In this document: piece by piece, positions 46,495 through 53,401 of the stretch | Layout of the letters: the number at the start of each line of letters is the position of its first letter | Numbering within the stretch: the stretch's first letter is position 1 | Origin: Hyphomicrobiales bacterium | GTDB taxonomy: Bacteria > Pseudomonadota > Alphaproteobacteria > Rhizobiales > Xanthobacteraceae | Assembly: GCA_003135415.1 (NCBI GenBank) | Contig: PLBP01000040.1 | Coordinates: 160-64,159, forward strand | Reading direction: 5' to 3' | Length of the DNA: 64,000 nucleotides | Program-made: the position numbers and the translations under genes | The notes under the pieces: model-generated | Seen by the model: the letters and a program-made list of their open reading frames with translations, nothing else | The model's database searches: none | What the model was told of the DNA's origin: nothing

Positions 46495-46896
46495 TTAGAC
46501 CGGAGCATCGGGCGGCAGCGTTGCAACGTGCGCCGCATATTTAGCGATCATTTCATCCACCCATCGGCGATAACGGCTTCTTGCGAAATACATAGAGCCT
46601 AAGCTTACGGCTAAAACGATAACTATTGCTGGTAAGGCTATTACGAATACAGGTGCAGCGAAGAAAATGATTGCCCCCAAAAATAAAACGCCGATCACAA
46701 TTACGCGGATTCTTTGGGTCGTAGTCCAATCTTCGGCGTCGGTAATTCGTTCTTGCTCCTTTTTGCTGAGATAAGGATGGTAGCGGCGCAAAAACTTTTC
46801 ACGACCTTCTTGTGCGATCTCCTTGCCAATCTGAATTTCTTGTTCAGGTGTCAGCTTAGGAGGCACCCAAGAATAAATATTGTAGGGAATAAACAC
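46495..46896 (-). CDS. two-TM membrane protein
   Basis: A 133-residue protein starting at GTG 46896, which is preceded by the strong site GGAGGAAGG. The N-terminal 60 residues are polar and charged (TPEQEIQIGKEIAQEGREKF, LSKKEQERITDAEDW). Two membrane helices follow at about 64-108 (IRVIVIGVLFLGAIIFF, VIALPAIVIVLAVSLGSMYF), then a basic tail. No family recognised. Confidence 0.65.
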   Translation of the reverse strand: MFIPYNIYSWVPPKLTPEQEIQIGKEIAQEGREKFLRRYHPYLSKKEQERITDAEDWTTTQRIRVIVIGVLFLGAIIFFAAPVFVIALPAIVIVLAVSLGSMYFARSRYRRWVDEMIAKYAAHVATLPPDAPV

Positions 46897-46920
46897 GCCT
46901 TCCTCCGGATCAATCCCAAC

Positions 46921-47148
46921 TTAATCCAATAGATGAATCGTCCAACCGTCGCCGGGATGAGTGAAATGATATTCATTGGTGCCATCCAGCAATAACCAAG
47001 GAACCACGGGTTTAGCCTTCGCATCGGCCATAACTGCCAAATGGCTTCTACCTTTCAACACACCTTCATGGGCGACACCTTTTTTCTCTATCCGAAGTTT
47101 CTTTTCGATGTGTTGTTCTAAATTCTCATCAGGTTTTAGAAGTTTCAT
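46921..47148 (-). CDS. small soluble protein
   Basis: A 75-residue protein from ATG 47148 with GGAGAG four bases upstream. Sequence starts MKLLKPDENLEQHIEKKLRI and ends PGDGWTIHLLD; a beta hairpin is likely around VPWLLLDGTNEYHFTHPG. No family recognised. It lies just downstream of the thermonuclease gene in the same direction. Confidence 0.55.
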   Translation of the reverse strand: MKLLKPDENLEQHIEKKLRIEKKGVAHEGVLKGRSHLAVMADAKAKPVVPWLLLDGTNEYHFTHPGDGWTIHLLD

Positions 47149-47240
47149 AGCGCTCTCCATACCAGTATGTTCTTTGCGACGTGCTTTCCCCAAAGTTCAC
47201 GCCATCCCACCTACGAACCCTTCCGTCTTGTCATCATAGA

Positions 47241-47978
47241 TCAGCGAGACGCCCGTACCCATCCCGCTGCCTGAGCTTCTTCCTCAGTGCAGAACCAGCG
47301 CTTTCCCTTATCCATCTTGATCTGCGCGTAGTTGAGTTGGCCGGGCAAGTGATAAAGGCGCTTACCATTCCGGTTCACATTGCCCTTGATGACACAGTCT
47401 GGAGATGGGGCCTCGGCAGCGGATACCGCAGATAGGAGAATTTTCTGAGCGTCTATCGGGACGCTGAGTGCTCCAAGAATTACCGTTTTCTTGTTGCGGT
47501 GACGCCAATCCCACGGAGCGATGAATGCTCCGCTCCAAAGGCCAAGTCGATTTTCGCGGGCAAAAATTTCATCTCCATCGTAGACATGCGAATAGCGAAT
47601 GAAGGATAGCGCCAGCCCTTCGCGAACAAGCCATTGATTGAGATTTTCCGATCCCAAACGGCAGGTAGCTAATTCGCGCCTATACTTGTCTTTTCCTGTC
47701 GTGCTGCAACTTATCGGGTTGCCGCCGATCTTTTGATCTAGACGGTCACGCGTGGTGATCCCACATGTCCAGCGTTGGGCTTGGTCATCGAGACAGACTT
47801 GATCTGATTCCGGTGCATCAATGCCTTCAAGGCGAATTTTGATGCCGGTCACAACTAGGGTGTCGCCATCGACTACGCGCGGAGTGCCAGCCAGTTCTGC
47901 GCTGCGAGCGGTTATCAACCAGAGACACACGCTTAGTGCTGCAAAGAAACATATCGTCGCGCGTGATCTAATGGCCAT
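47241..47978 (-). CDS. secreted thermonuclease-family protein with C-terminal Cys domain
   Basis: A 245-residue protein: signal peptide (about 1-27), a staphylococcal-nuclease-like domain (GTPRVVDGDTLVV, IRLEGIDAPESDQ, CGITTRDRL, YRRELATC, LNQWLVREGLAL) and a C-terminal module with PDCVIKGNVNRNGKRLYHLP and RWFCTEEEAQAAGW. The C-terminal module is found fused to nuclease domains in Hyphomicrobiales. It should degrade or bind nucleic acid in the periplasm or outside. Active-site Arg/Glu positions appear retained, but activity is inference. Confidence 0.85.
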   Translation of the reverse strand: MAIRSRATICFFAALSVCLWLITARSAELAGTPRVVDGDTLVVTGIKIRLEGIDAPESDQVCLDDQAQRWTCGITTRDRLDQKIGGNPISCSTTGKDKYRRELATCRLGSENLNQWLVREGLALSFIRYSHVYDGDEIFARENRLGLWSGAFIAPWDWRHRNKKTVILGALSVPIDAQKILLSAVSAAEAPSPDCVIKGNVNRNGKRLYHLPGQLNYAQIKMDKGKRWFCTEEEAQAAGWVRASR

Positions 47979-48007
47979 TTTGCATCGCTACGTTGGAACG
48001 ATGCCCT

Positions 48008-48817
48008 TCAATCTGAATCGTTATGTGCGGGAGTATTAAATGCTAAAAAGTTACCTCCCTTGAGCCAAGCAATACGTTGGGAAAAATTGATGTGTCGTTC
48101 AACACCATAAGCATCTTCGTAAGTAACTGTTCCGTAGACGTACAACTGTTTAGCCCCCCCGAATTGAATGTCGTGAACATCTTCATCAGAATAAATTTGA
48201 TCGGCAACCGGGTTCAAAATAAAATTCTGATGCGGACCCAAAACGCCAACGCTTCCTCCGCCCGACAACGGCGCTAAAGGAAAATCAAAATCACTTGGCA
48301 AGGGAACGGGCAATAGACTAACTCGTGCGATGTTCCTCACCTTATAGGCAGGCGTGTTGCCGTTATTCTGCAAGATCATGCGGACTTCGAAACAGTAGTT
48401 GGTTGTCTTGTCCTGATTAATGACACCACCGAAACCGATGTTAAGATATGCCCGCATCATTCGAGCGTTTGCGTCTTTGGATAACCCAAGACCTTCATTG
48501 GCTGCCTTGGTATTGGCGGCAACTGCCGTGGCGACCTCTTGCATTGCTGTGGCAGATCGAGCGGCCTCGGCGATTGAGGCCTTCATGTCATTGCTCTGCT
48601 CTTGGGCAAAATCTCTTAAGTCCCTCGTCTCCTTCCAAAGAAGAAGGGTAGAAACGGCAAGAACAACAGTGAAAATCGCCGTGATAATTGTGCTTAGTAC
48701 GTCAAAGACGCGCTCACGGCTGACGATGAGGCCTGCAAACTTCGACATACCATTTTTGGTCGGCTGCCCCTTCGGCTCGCTTGGCCCATCGACCTTGGAC
48801 TCATCATTGCTGGACAT
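48008..48817 (-). CDS. single-pass membrane protein with extracytoplasmic domain
   Basis: A 269-residue protein from ATG 48817 (GAGG nine bases upstream). A polar leader is followed by a membrane helix at about 40-60 (LSTIITAIFTVVLAVSTLLL), a coiled-coil stretch (ETRDLRDFAQEQSNDMKASI, SATAMQEVATAVAANTKAAN) and a beta-rich C-terminal domain with RAYLNIGFGGVI and LQNNGNTPAYKVRNI. This architecture is common in rhizobial accessory genes; function unknown. Confidence 0.72.
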   Translation of the reverse strand: MSSNDESKVDGPSEPKGQPTKNGMSKFAGLIVSRERVFDVLSTIITAIFTVVLAVSTLLLWKETRDLRDFAQEQSNDMKASIAEAARSATAMQEVATAVAANTKAANEGLGLSKDANARMMRAYLNIGFGGVINQDKTTNYCFEVRMILQNNGNTPAYKVRNIARVSLLPVPLPSDFDFPLAPLSGGGSVGVLGPHQNFILNPVADQIYSDEDVHDIQFGGAKQLYVYGTVTYEDAYGVERHINFSQRIAWLKGGNFLAFNTPAHNDSD

Positions 48818-49067
48818 GAATCGAGACCTCGTTAAAAATCGTCTCTGCGTATAATTCGAGTATAGCAATCTTTGCTGCGGCGGCGTATTGCCTCGCTGAT
48901 CGGCACTCACTAAGCAGTCCAGTTGGAATGTTAGTTTAACGCTGGGCTTTGCGCCAGCGGGCACTTCTAGCGCAAATTAGTGCCGTCTCCATGTCGTTCC
49001 CCGGCCCTAATTTTTAGTTGGTTGAAAGTTCGAAAGAACAAGATTGAAAAACGGAGGGCAGAATAAC

Positions 49068-49538
49068 ATGCATAAAACCCCTGAAATCACTCGCCTGATT
49101 CACGATAATTTCTCGATGGTAATATCGTTCGCGTTCGGTTTACCGGTCGCTGCAAAAGTAATACAGAAGAACTTTGCGGGTGAATGGAAATATCTACAAA
49201 AAAATGTTTTCGGGCTTGGAGAAATTCGTGCAGACCGCGCACTCCTAGAAATGGCAACACAGCTTCGCGCGCTTGATGATCAAGAAAAACTAAGTCACGT
49301 ATTCAAACAATCCAAAAGTCCACCCTTAGGAACGGTCACGCAAGAAGACGGAACAAACACCGATATGCATTTCAGGGATTTTACCAACAAAATTATACAC
49401 GCAACAGCATTTGAGTGGAATTTCGCCGTTCCGGAGGAACCCGTGATCATTTGTCATCCCCCCGACGGAGAGCGGTGGCGACGCGCGGAAATCAAGCTGA
49501 TCGCACTTATGGGGCTTATCGGTTCACTGGGATTTTGA
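49068..49538 (+). CDS. hypothetical soluble protein
   Basis: A 156-residue protein from ATG 49068, with GGAGGG nine bases upstream. Mixed alpha/beta sequence: HKTPEITRLIHDNFSMVISF, a Lys-rich middle, then HFRDFTNKIIHATAFEWNF and VIICHPPDGERWRRAEI. No signal peptide. Not recognised; the H-x-F-D-x-x-N-K-I-I-H segment suggests a conserved helical core. Confidence 0.6.
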   Translation: MHKTPEITRLIHDNFSMVISFAFGLPVAAKVIQKNFAGEWKYLQKNVFGLGEIRADRALLEMATQLRALDDQEKLSHVFKQSKSPPLGTVTQEDGTNTDMHFRDFTNKIIHATAFEWNFAVPEEPVIICHPPDGERWRRAEIKLIALMGLIGSLGF

Positions 49539-49657
49539 GTAGTTTAAGCCGTTAGTCCATGTCCGCCTTACCCCCAATAGCTGCCGCGCGGTGGTCGCTA
49601 TTTCCTCGGCGTCATTGGCAGAATTCTTCCAGAGGGCCGGTTCCAAAGATAGCCCGT

Positions 49658-49996
49658 CTATTTCCTTGGGGCGTTGGCCCGGAATGACGCAAGGTAATCA
49701 TCTGCCGAAACAAGGCGCGGCCATTTTTCCTCGAACATATGGAATGACATTGGCCTGCCTTCAAAGACGGCTTCCCACGAGTCCATTCCTCGCCACTCGC
49801 CTCTCATAAAAATCCGGCTTTCTCCGTTTGTCTCGATGACGACAGGACCATCTTCGACCTCCCAAAGTTGCATCGACGACAAGGGAGTTCCTCTCGTTTT
49901 CACGTCCATATTATTAATGACCTCCATTCGATCTGGAAGTTCATAGAGCCGAGGATCGAACGCTTCTTGCGTGGTGTCTCGTTTTCTAGTGCTCAT
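49658..49996 (-). CDS. hypothetical protein downstream of Tat-like ORF
   Basis: A 112-residue soluble protein: DPRLYELPDRMEVINNMDVK, then LWEVEDGPVVIETNGESRIF and WEAVFEGRPMSFHMFEEKWP. ATG 49996 lies inside the end of the upstream 62-residue ORF (11-bp overlap) and has GAGAGG in front, so the two are translationally coupled. No family recognised. Confidence 0.65.
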   Translation of the reverse strand: MSTRKRDTTQEAFDPRLYELPDRMEVINNMDVKTRGTPLSSMQLWEVEDGPVVIETNGESRIFMRGEWRGMDSWEAVFEGRPMSFHMFEEKWPRLVSADDYLASFRANAPRK

Positions 49997-50174
49997 TTTG
50001 CCTCTCTTTCATCGATGGGGTGAAACGTCTCGCGCATTGACAATCAATCCGTAGCCGATCAACAAATCCGAGATAGCTCCGCTCGATTGGCATGAGCGTT
50101 GCGGCGCGCCCGATGAACGGCGCATATGCGAACGCAGCCCAGAGATCGATCAGAAATTTGCGGCGGCTAGACAT
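49986..50174 (-). CDS. 62-residue protein with Tat-like N-terminus
   Basis: It starts SSRRKFLIDLWAAFAYAPFI, which fits the twin-arginine consensus (S/T)RRxFL followed by a short hydrophobic stretch. The rest is basic with two Cys (DCQCARR). Its Shine-Dalgarno sequence GAGGG is the 3' arm of a terminator hairpin (50176-50209), so expression is probably controlled by that leader. It overlaps the next gene by 11 bp. Confidence 0.55.
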   Translation of the reverse strand: MSSRRKFLIDLWAAFAYAPFIGRAATLMPIERSYLGFVDRLRIDCQCARRFTPSMKERQNEH

Positions 50175-50175
50175 G

Positions 50176-50209
50176 AAAAAACCCTCACCGGATCGACCCG
50201 AGGAGGGTT
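50176..50209 (-). terminator. terminator hairpin whose 3' arm holds a ribosome site
   Basis: On the minus strand AACCCTC pairs with GAGGGTT around a 20-base loop and is followed by TTTTTC and then the ATG of the 62-residue ORF. The GAGGG of the stem is also the Shine-Dalgarno sequence for that ATG. Confidence 0.7.
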
Positions 50210-50320
50210 GGCACTCATGCGACCCGTTTAGTTGCCTTTTGGCCGCATCCCCTTGCGGGAACCACCTTGCCCGAGTATGGCAGGTTGGTGAGGGCGTTTG
50301 GCCCTACTCGTGATGCATTG
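50176..50320 (-). ncRNA. candidate structured leader RNA / attenuator
   Basis: Read on the minus strand, three features line up: hairpin AGGGC-CAAAC-GCCCT (50291-50305), hairpin TTCCC-GCAA-GGGGA with a GNRA loop (50248-50261), and the terminator at the end. The CCCTCACC just after hairpin 1 (50287-50294) is exactly complementary to GGTGAGGG in the terminator's 3' arm, so two exclusive folds are possible. A partial copy at 51152-51205 keeps hairpin 1 with a changed loop. No RNA family could be checked. Confidence 0.5.
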
Positions 50321-50386
50321 TCTCGATTGATATATGATCGTTCGTTGCCACCCCGCAAGTCCGTTGCAGAAAATAATTGTTGGGGC

Positions 50387-50896
50387 TCATTCGGGCAGTT
50401 GTTTTTTCTTCTTTGGCGGCAACGTCGCGGGCGTAGATTTGGGCGGAGCTATAGGCCGAAGAATCGCGAGTGCAGGATTTGGCGTGTGATCGAGAGCTGC
50501 GCCAGTACCGGCGTCTACCGCAAGGCCGATCACGCCGCCTACTATCACGTTGCCAGCGAAACCGGCGGCTCCAGTCCCGGCTACTTTCCGGCGAATATTT
50601 ATCGTTTCCGGCTCGTATCCGTCTTTGGTGAAAGTCGCGATCAGTGCTTTGTTGCGCGGCACGACGATCGAACATGGGGTGATGCAAGCCGGTCCCGGTA
50701 CGGGTGGCGGATCATTTTCAGCCGGAGCAGTGGCCGCGCTGTCGACCATGCATGGGCCACAGTGTTCGTCCAAAACGCTTCGCATTGTCGCCCCGGGCGG
50801 CACAGAATCGAACGTCATAGTCTCATCAACGCCGCGCGTGACCGATGCACACCCGGCGCATAAAACGCCCAAGACGGCGATTTGTACGAAACGCAT
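50387..50896 (-). CDS. lipoprotein with PEGA-like region
   Basis: A 169-residue predicted lipoprotein: signal segment with lipobox LCAGC (Cys16). Then DSVPPGATMRSVLDEHCGPC, TPCSIVVPRNKALIATFTKD and GYEPETINI, a PEGA-like beta pattern, then a Gly/Ala-rich hydrophobic stretch (about 112-132, FAGNVIVGGVIGLAVDAGTG) and a Pro/Lys tail. Four Cys after the lipid site could form disulfides. Similar lipoproteins recur in Hyphomicrobiales chromosomes. Confidence 0.75.
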   Translation of the reverse strand: MRFVQIAVLGVLCAGCASVTRGVDETMTFDSVPPGATMRSVLDEHCGPCMVDSAATAPAENDPPPVPGPACITPCSIVVPRNKALIATFTKDGYEPETINIRRKVAGTGAAGFAGNVIVGGVIGLAVDAGTGAALDHTPNPALAILRPIAPPKSTPATLPPKKKKQLPE

Positions 50897-51023
50897 CTAG
50901 ACCCAGCCCGAGGTGGATTAAATAGCAACTTGAGGTCGTAGGCAACAGGAGACGCGAATGGCTTAAATCGAACTATGGCAGTAAAGATCGTGGCAACGCG
51001 ATCACGCTCAAGGGCCTAAACAC

Positions 51024-51212
51024 TTAAATCTGGACCGTGTTTTCGCGCGCGCGTTCTGCGATCTCCGATGCTGATCGAAGGCTTTCGCTTTTTTCAAACT
51101 TCGGTTCAATTCCGTTGGCGCGGAGAAAATTGAGAATCAAATCACTTCGGATTGCGACCCGAGCAGGCAGGTTGGCGAGGGTTGTCAGCCCTACTCTTGA
51201 TGCACAACTCAT
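51024..51212 (-). CDS. doubtful 62-residue ORF over a truncated leader copy
   Basis: The first 20 codons lie over the partial copy of the leader RNA (51152-51205) and there is no ribosome site, so that part is probably not coding. The rest (SDLILNFLRANGIEPKFEKS, SASEIAERAREN) is protein-like and might start at an internal TTG. Kept at low confidence. Confidence 0.25.
   Translation of the reverse strand: MSCASRVGLTTLANLPARVAIRSDLILNFLRANGIEPKFEKSESLRSASEIAERARENTVQI
51152..51205 (-). repeat. partial second copy of the 50.3-kb leader element
   Basis: About 52 bp matching 50268-50319: both contain GCAGGTTGG(T/C)GAGGG and CCCTACTC(G/T)TGATGCA on the plus strand. The copy stops before the GNRA hairpin and terminator. 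It lies in the otherwise empty 50897-51286 stretch. Confidence 0.7.
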
Positions 51213-51286
51213 TTAGGTATCGGCGGACGATAATTCCAGTACGAAAAGCCGCGCGCACGGCGACAAGAGGAAACGGCGCTGGTCGA

Positions 51287-51586
51287 TTAAGGGTCTTTAG
51301 GACCACCCTTATCCGGTTCGGGAGTCATTTCGGGTGTCGATGCAAAGGGAGTGGCAATACCTAGACGCCTTTGAAGGTAGGCGACCTCTGAAGGAGCGAG
51401 ATATTCTTCTAGGTCTGGCTCCGCGACTACGACTCGTCCCCCCTTGGGGTTAGTAATCTCAAGCACGGTATAAGGTTGCCCGGAGGCCCTGCGAACGCGC
51501 ACCTTGATCTCAGCAGCGCAGCCGTGATCGGTCGCCCATTCGACAAAGCGCCCAAGCTTTGGGTGTCCGCCGAATGGGTGCGCCAT
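51287..51586 (-). CDS. HicA-like dsRBD-fold protein without the catalytic His
   Basis: A 99-residue protein starting 5 bp after the HicB-like gene. Predicted order helix (LGRFVEWATDHGC), three strands (EIKVRVRRASGQ, YTVLEITNP, GGRVVVAEP), helix (APSEVAYLQRRLGI) matches HicA toxins, whose ending GRxVTVP...L-x-x-x-L-x-x-A-G-L is mirrored by RVVVAEPDLEEYL. The GSHH/GSH catalytic His motif of HicA is absent, so mRNA interferase activity is doubtful. The C-terminal 15 residues are Pro-rich. Confidence 0.55.
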   Translation of the reverse strand: MAHPFGGHPKLGRFVEWATDHGCAAEIKVRVRRASGQPYTVLEITNPKGGRVVVAEPDLEEYLAPSEVAYLQRRLGIATPFASTPEMTPEPDKGGPKDP

Positions 51587-51591
51587 TTAAT

Positions 51592-51924
51592 TCAAGCAGC
51601 TTTGGCTAGAGCCGCCTCTACACGAGGAAAGTGTTTGTCAATCGGCACGTGGACTCGCGCGAGTTTGACAGTCCGCTTTTCCCAAAGTTCGTGGTAATAG
51701 TTTGGGGCCGCACAAATTCCTTCGAACGGCTTTTGGCCGCGCTCAATACACATCGCGCACTCGGCCTCGATGGTTAGATCAAGACGTTCGAGCACAGCAT
51801 CCAAGTCGCGGGCCTGTGTCGAAATATCTAATTCCAAACACTGGGCGACGTAGAAGTCGCCCTCGCGGAAAACGATAGCTCTGATGCTATCGAGATCGTG
51901 CGTTAGCGATTTAGCGATGGTCAT
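51592..51924 (-). CDS. HicB-like antitoxin-family protein
   Basis: A 110-residue protein from ATG 51924. The core IRAIVFREGDFYVAQCLELD followed by STQARDLDAVLERLDLTIEA has the HicB partial-RNase-H-like pattern (strand-Y/W-V-A-x-C-x-E-strand, then helix). It lacks a recognisable C-terminal HTH or RHH domain; the tail is VKLARVHVPIDKHFP. It is immediately upstream of the HicA-like gene, the reverse of the usual hicA-hicB order but seen in some pairs. Confidence 0.65.
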   Translation of the reverse strand: MTIAKSLTHDLDSIRAIVFREGDFYVAQCLELDISTQARDLDAVLERLDLTIEAECAMCIERGQKPFEGICAAPNYYHELWEKRTVKLARVHVPIDKHFPRVEAALAKAA

Positions 51925-52117
51925 GAGACTCTCTCCCGGAACGGAGAAGCTATAGGACAGATAATCGGGATGCACAAATGAAGCTTTGATTAACGCGACC
52001 CAATAGGGCTTAGTTCCCCACCACCAATTAGTTGAAGAATCAGCCGCTTTCTGCCCTAATGGAAGTAGGCCCTGAGGGCCTGTTGTGCTTGTGGCGCTTA
52101 GTCAGGATGGACGCAAA

Positions 52118-52155
52118 AGCGCGCCACGACCAAAGGAGACCCGCCGTGGCGCGCT
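52118..52155 (-). terminator. rho-independent terminator closing the leftward terminase operon
   Basis: An 11-bp perfect stem (AGCGCGCCACG / CGTGGCGCGCT) followed on the minus strand by TTTTGCG. It lies 77 bp past the stop of the last leftward gene (52232-52705). Confidence 0.75.
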
Positions 52156-52231
52156 AGGCCGCTGTTACGTGCCACCTGCGGCTGGGCGTTTGCTGGCGAA
52201 GAATTCCCGATCCGTGCCAGCTAGAAGTTCA

Positions 52232-52705
52232 TCAGCAAGGCATTCCTTCGACTTGTTGGAGCCCAGCGAGCCGCGCCGCCGCATACACGCCGCAGTTCTC
52301 TTTCGCGTATTTCAACATGGCCTCTTCGATCGATATTTCTTCTTGGACCGATTTAAGTATGGCAAACACTTGAAATTCTTCCCGAGCATTCTGATTGCCT
52401 CCATCGGTCAACTGATCCTGCTTCGCGATTAGATAGGCTTGATAGAGCGCCGGATTTTTTGTGAGAGTACGGTTATACGCTTGCGCTTGTGTCTCCCCGT
52501 CCCGCTGGGTCGCGCTCGCTGATTTTTGAATCAGCGCTTCGACGCCCTCCACGCTTTGAGATGGTTCTGCGACTGTTTTCGCCTCCGATTTCTGGACCAC
52601 CTTCTTGAATTTGATTCTGCCTTCACGTTCTGTCTTTTCAAGGTTCTCGGAAAATGTCGGCTGACGAGGTTCGTTTCTTGTGATGGTAACGACCATTGAG
52701 GACAT
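52232..52705 (-). CDS. hypothetical phage-module protein
   Basis: A 157-residue protein; AGGAGATCAGC precedes the ATG. It is charged in its first half (RIKFKKVVQKSEAKTVAEPS) and has DGETQAQAYNRTLTKNPALY and EEFQVFAILKSVQEEISIEE, helical later. It is the last gene of the terminase transcription unit, 9 bp after the coiled-coil gene. The TRDGETQAQAY-like segment is reminiscent of phage head-maturation-region proteins, but no assignment is possible. Confidence 0.65.
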   Translation of the reverse strand: MSSMVVTITRNEPRQPTFSENLEKTEREGRIKFKKVVQKSEAKTVAEPSQSVEGVEALIQKSASATQRDGETQAQAYNRTLTKNPALYQAYLIAKQDQLTDGGNQNAREEFQVFAILKSVQEEISIEEAMLKYAKENCGVYAAARLAGLQQVEGMPC

Positions 52706-52714
52706 GCTGATCTC

Positions 52715-53356
52715 CTATGCTGCGTCTTGTTGTGTGTGTGAAATTTCCAGCTTGCGAATTGCAGTTAGCGTAGTTGCGTCCTGCTCGTGCAGCGAGACGC
52801 GATGCGCATTGTCGCGAGGCAAGTCGCAAAATTCTGTAAGACCTGCCTTGTGAAGCGCCCTATGTAGCGCTCCTTTGCTGATAAGATGGTTCACGTACTT
52901 CGGGGGGAATGCGCCAGTTTTTATCAACTGATTCCGTAACTCAGCGCGCAATTCTAGAGAGGCGGCCATTGTCGCCGCTGCTTCATCAATCTTTGCGCTC
53001 TCGACTAGCAATAGGTCGCGAATTCTGATCGCTTCCGCCAGTTTGGAATTAGATTCGGCATTCGCGAAGGCCCGCTCGGCCTCGCCGAGTTCTTTCCGCG
53101 CCTCAGCCAGAGCAAGTTCAGTGTCGCGCGCGGAGTTCGTGACATCGCGCTCGTCGGCTGTCAGGCGATCCAATTCAGCTTTCGCCGTCTGGTCGCCTTT
53201 TGCTGCTGCCAGCGCGTAAGTACGGCGCGCCTCCGTTAATCCGTGAATCGAGGCGACTAAACTCTCTCGGCGCTGCTCAAGCTCAGCTGCCGTTCGACGT
53301 AACATAGTCACGTCATCTGCTCTCAGCGCAACTGACTCTGAATTTTCCTTCGACAT
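52715..53356 (-). CDS. coiled-coil protein of the terminase module
   Basis: A 213-residue protein from ATG 53356 (GGAGAG four bases upstream). Residues about 20-130 form a long Ala/Glu/Arg/Leu coiled coil (RRTAAELEQRRESLVASI, ALAEARKELGEAERAFANAE). The C-terminal 60 residues have GAFPPKYVNHLISKGALHRA and CDLPRDNAH. It sits where phages often place scaffold or head genes, but coiled coil alone does not show such a role. Confidence 0.65.
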   Translation of the reverse strand: MSKENSESVALRADDVTMLRRTAAELEQRRESLVASIHGLTEARRTYALAAAKGDQTAKAELDRLTADERDVTNSARDTELALAEARKELGEAERAFANAESNSKLAEAIRIRDLLLVESAKIDEAAATMAASLELRAELRNQLIKTGAFPPKYVNHLISKGALHRALHKAGLTEFCDLPRDNAHRVSLHEQDATTLTAIRKLEISHTQQDAA

Positions 53357-53401
53357 TTTTCTCTCCATCATTGTGAAAGCCGACGTCATCGCGACGTTGG
53401 C

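Noticed and set aside
51024-51212. Protein family implied by the shared ASRVG-x3-L-x-NLP reading of both leader copies
   Set aside because: The two copies differ in ways that keep the hairpin stem, and neither frame has a ribosome site, so an RNA explanation is better.
52085-52432. Plus-strand frame of 115 codons
   Set aside because: It runs over the terminator hairpin and opposite a gene with a strong ribosome site.
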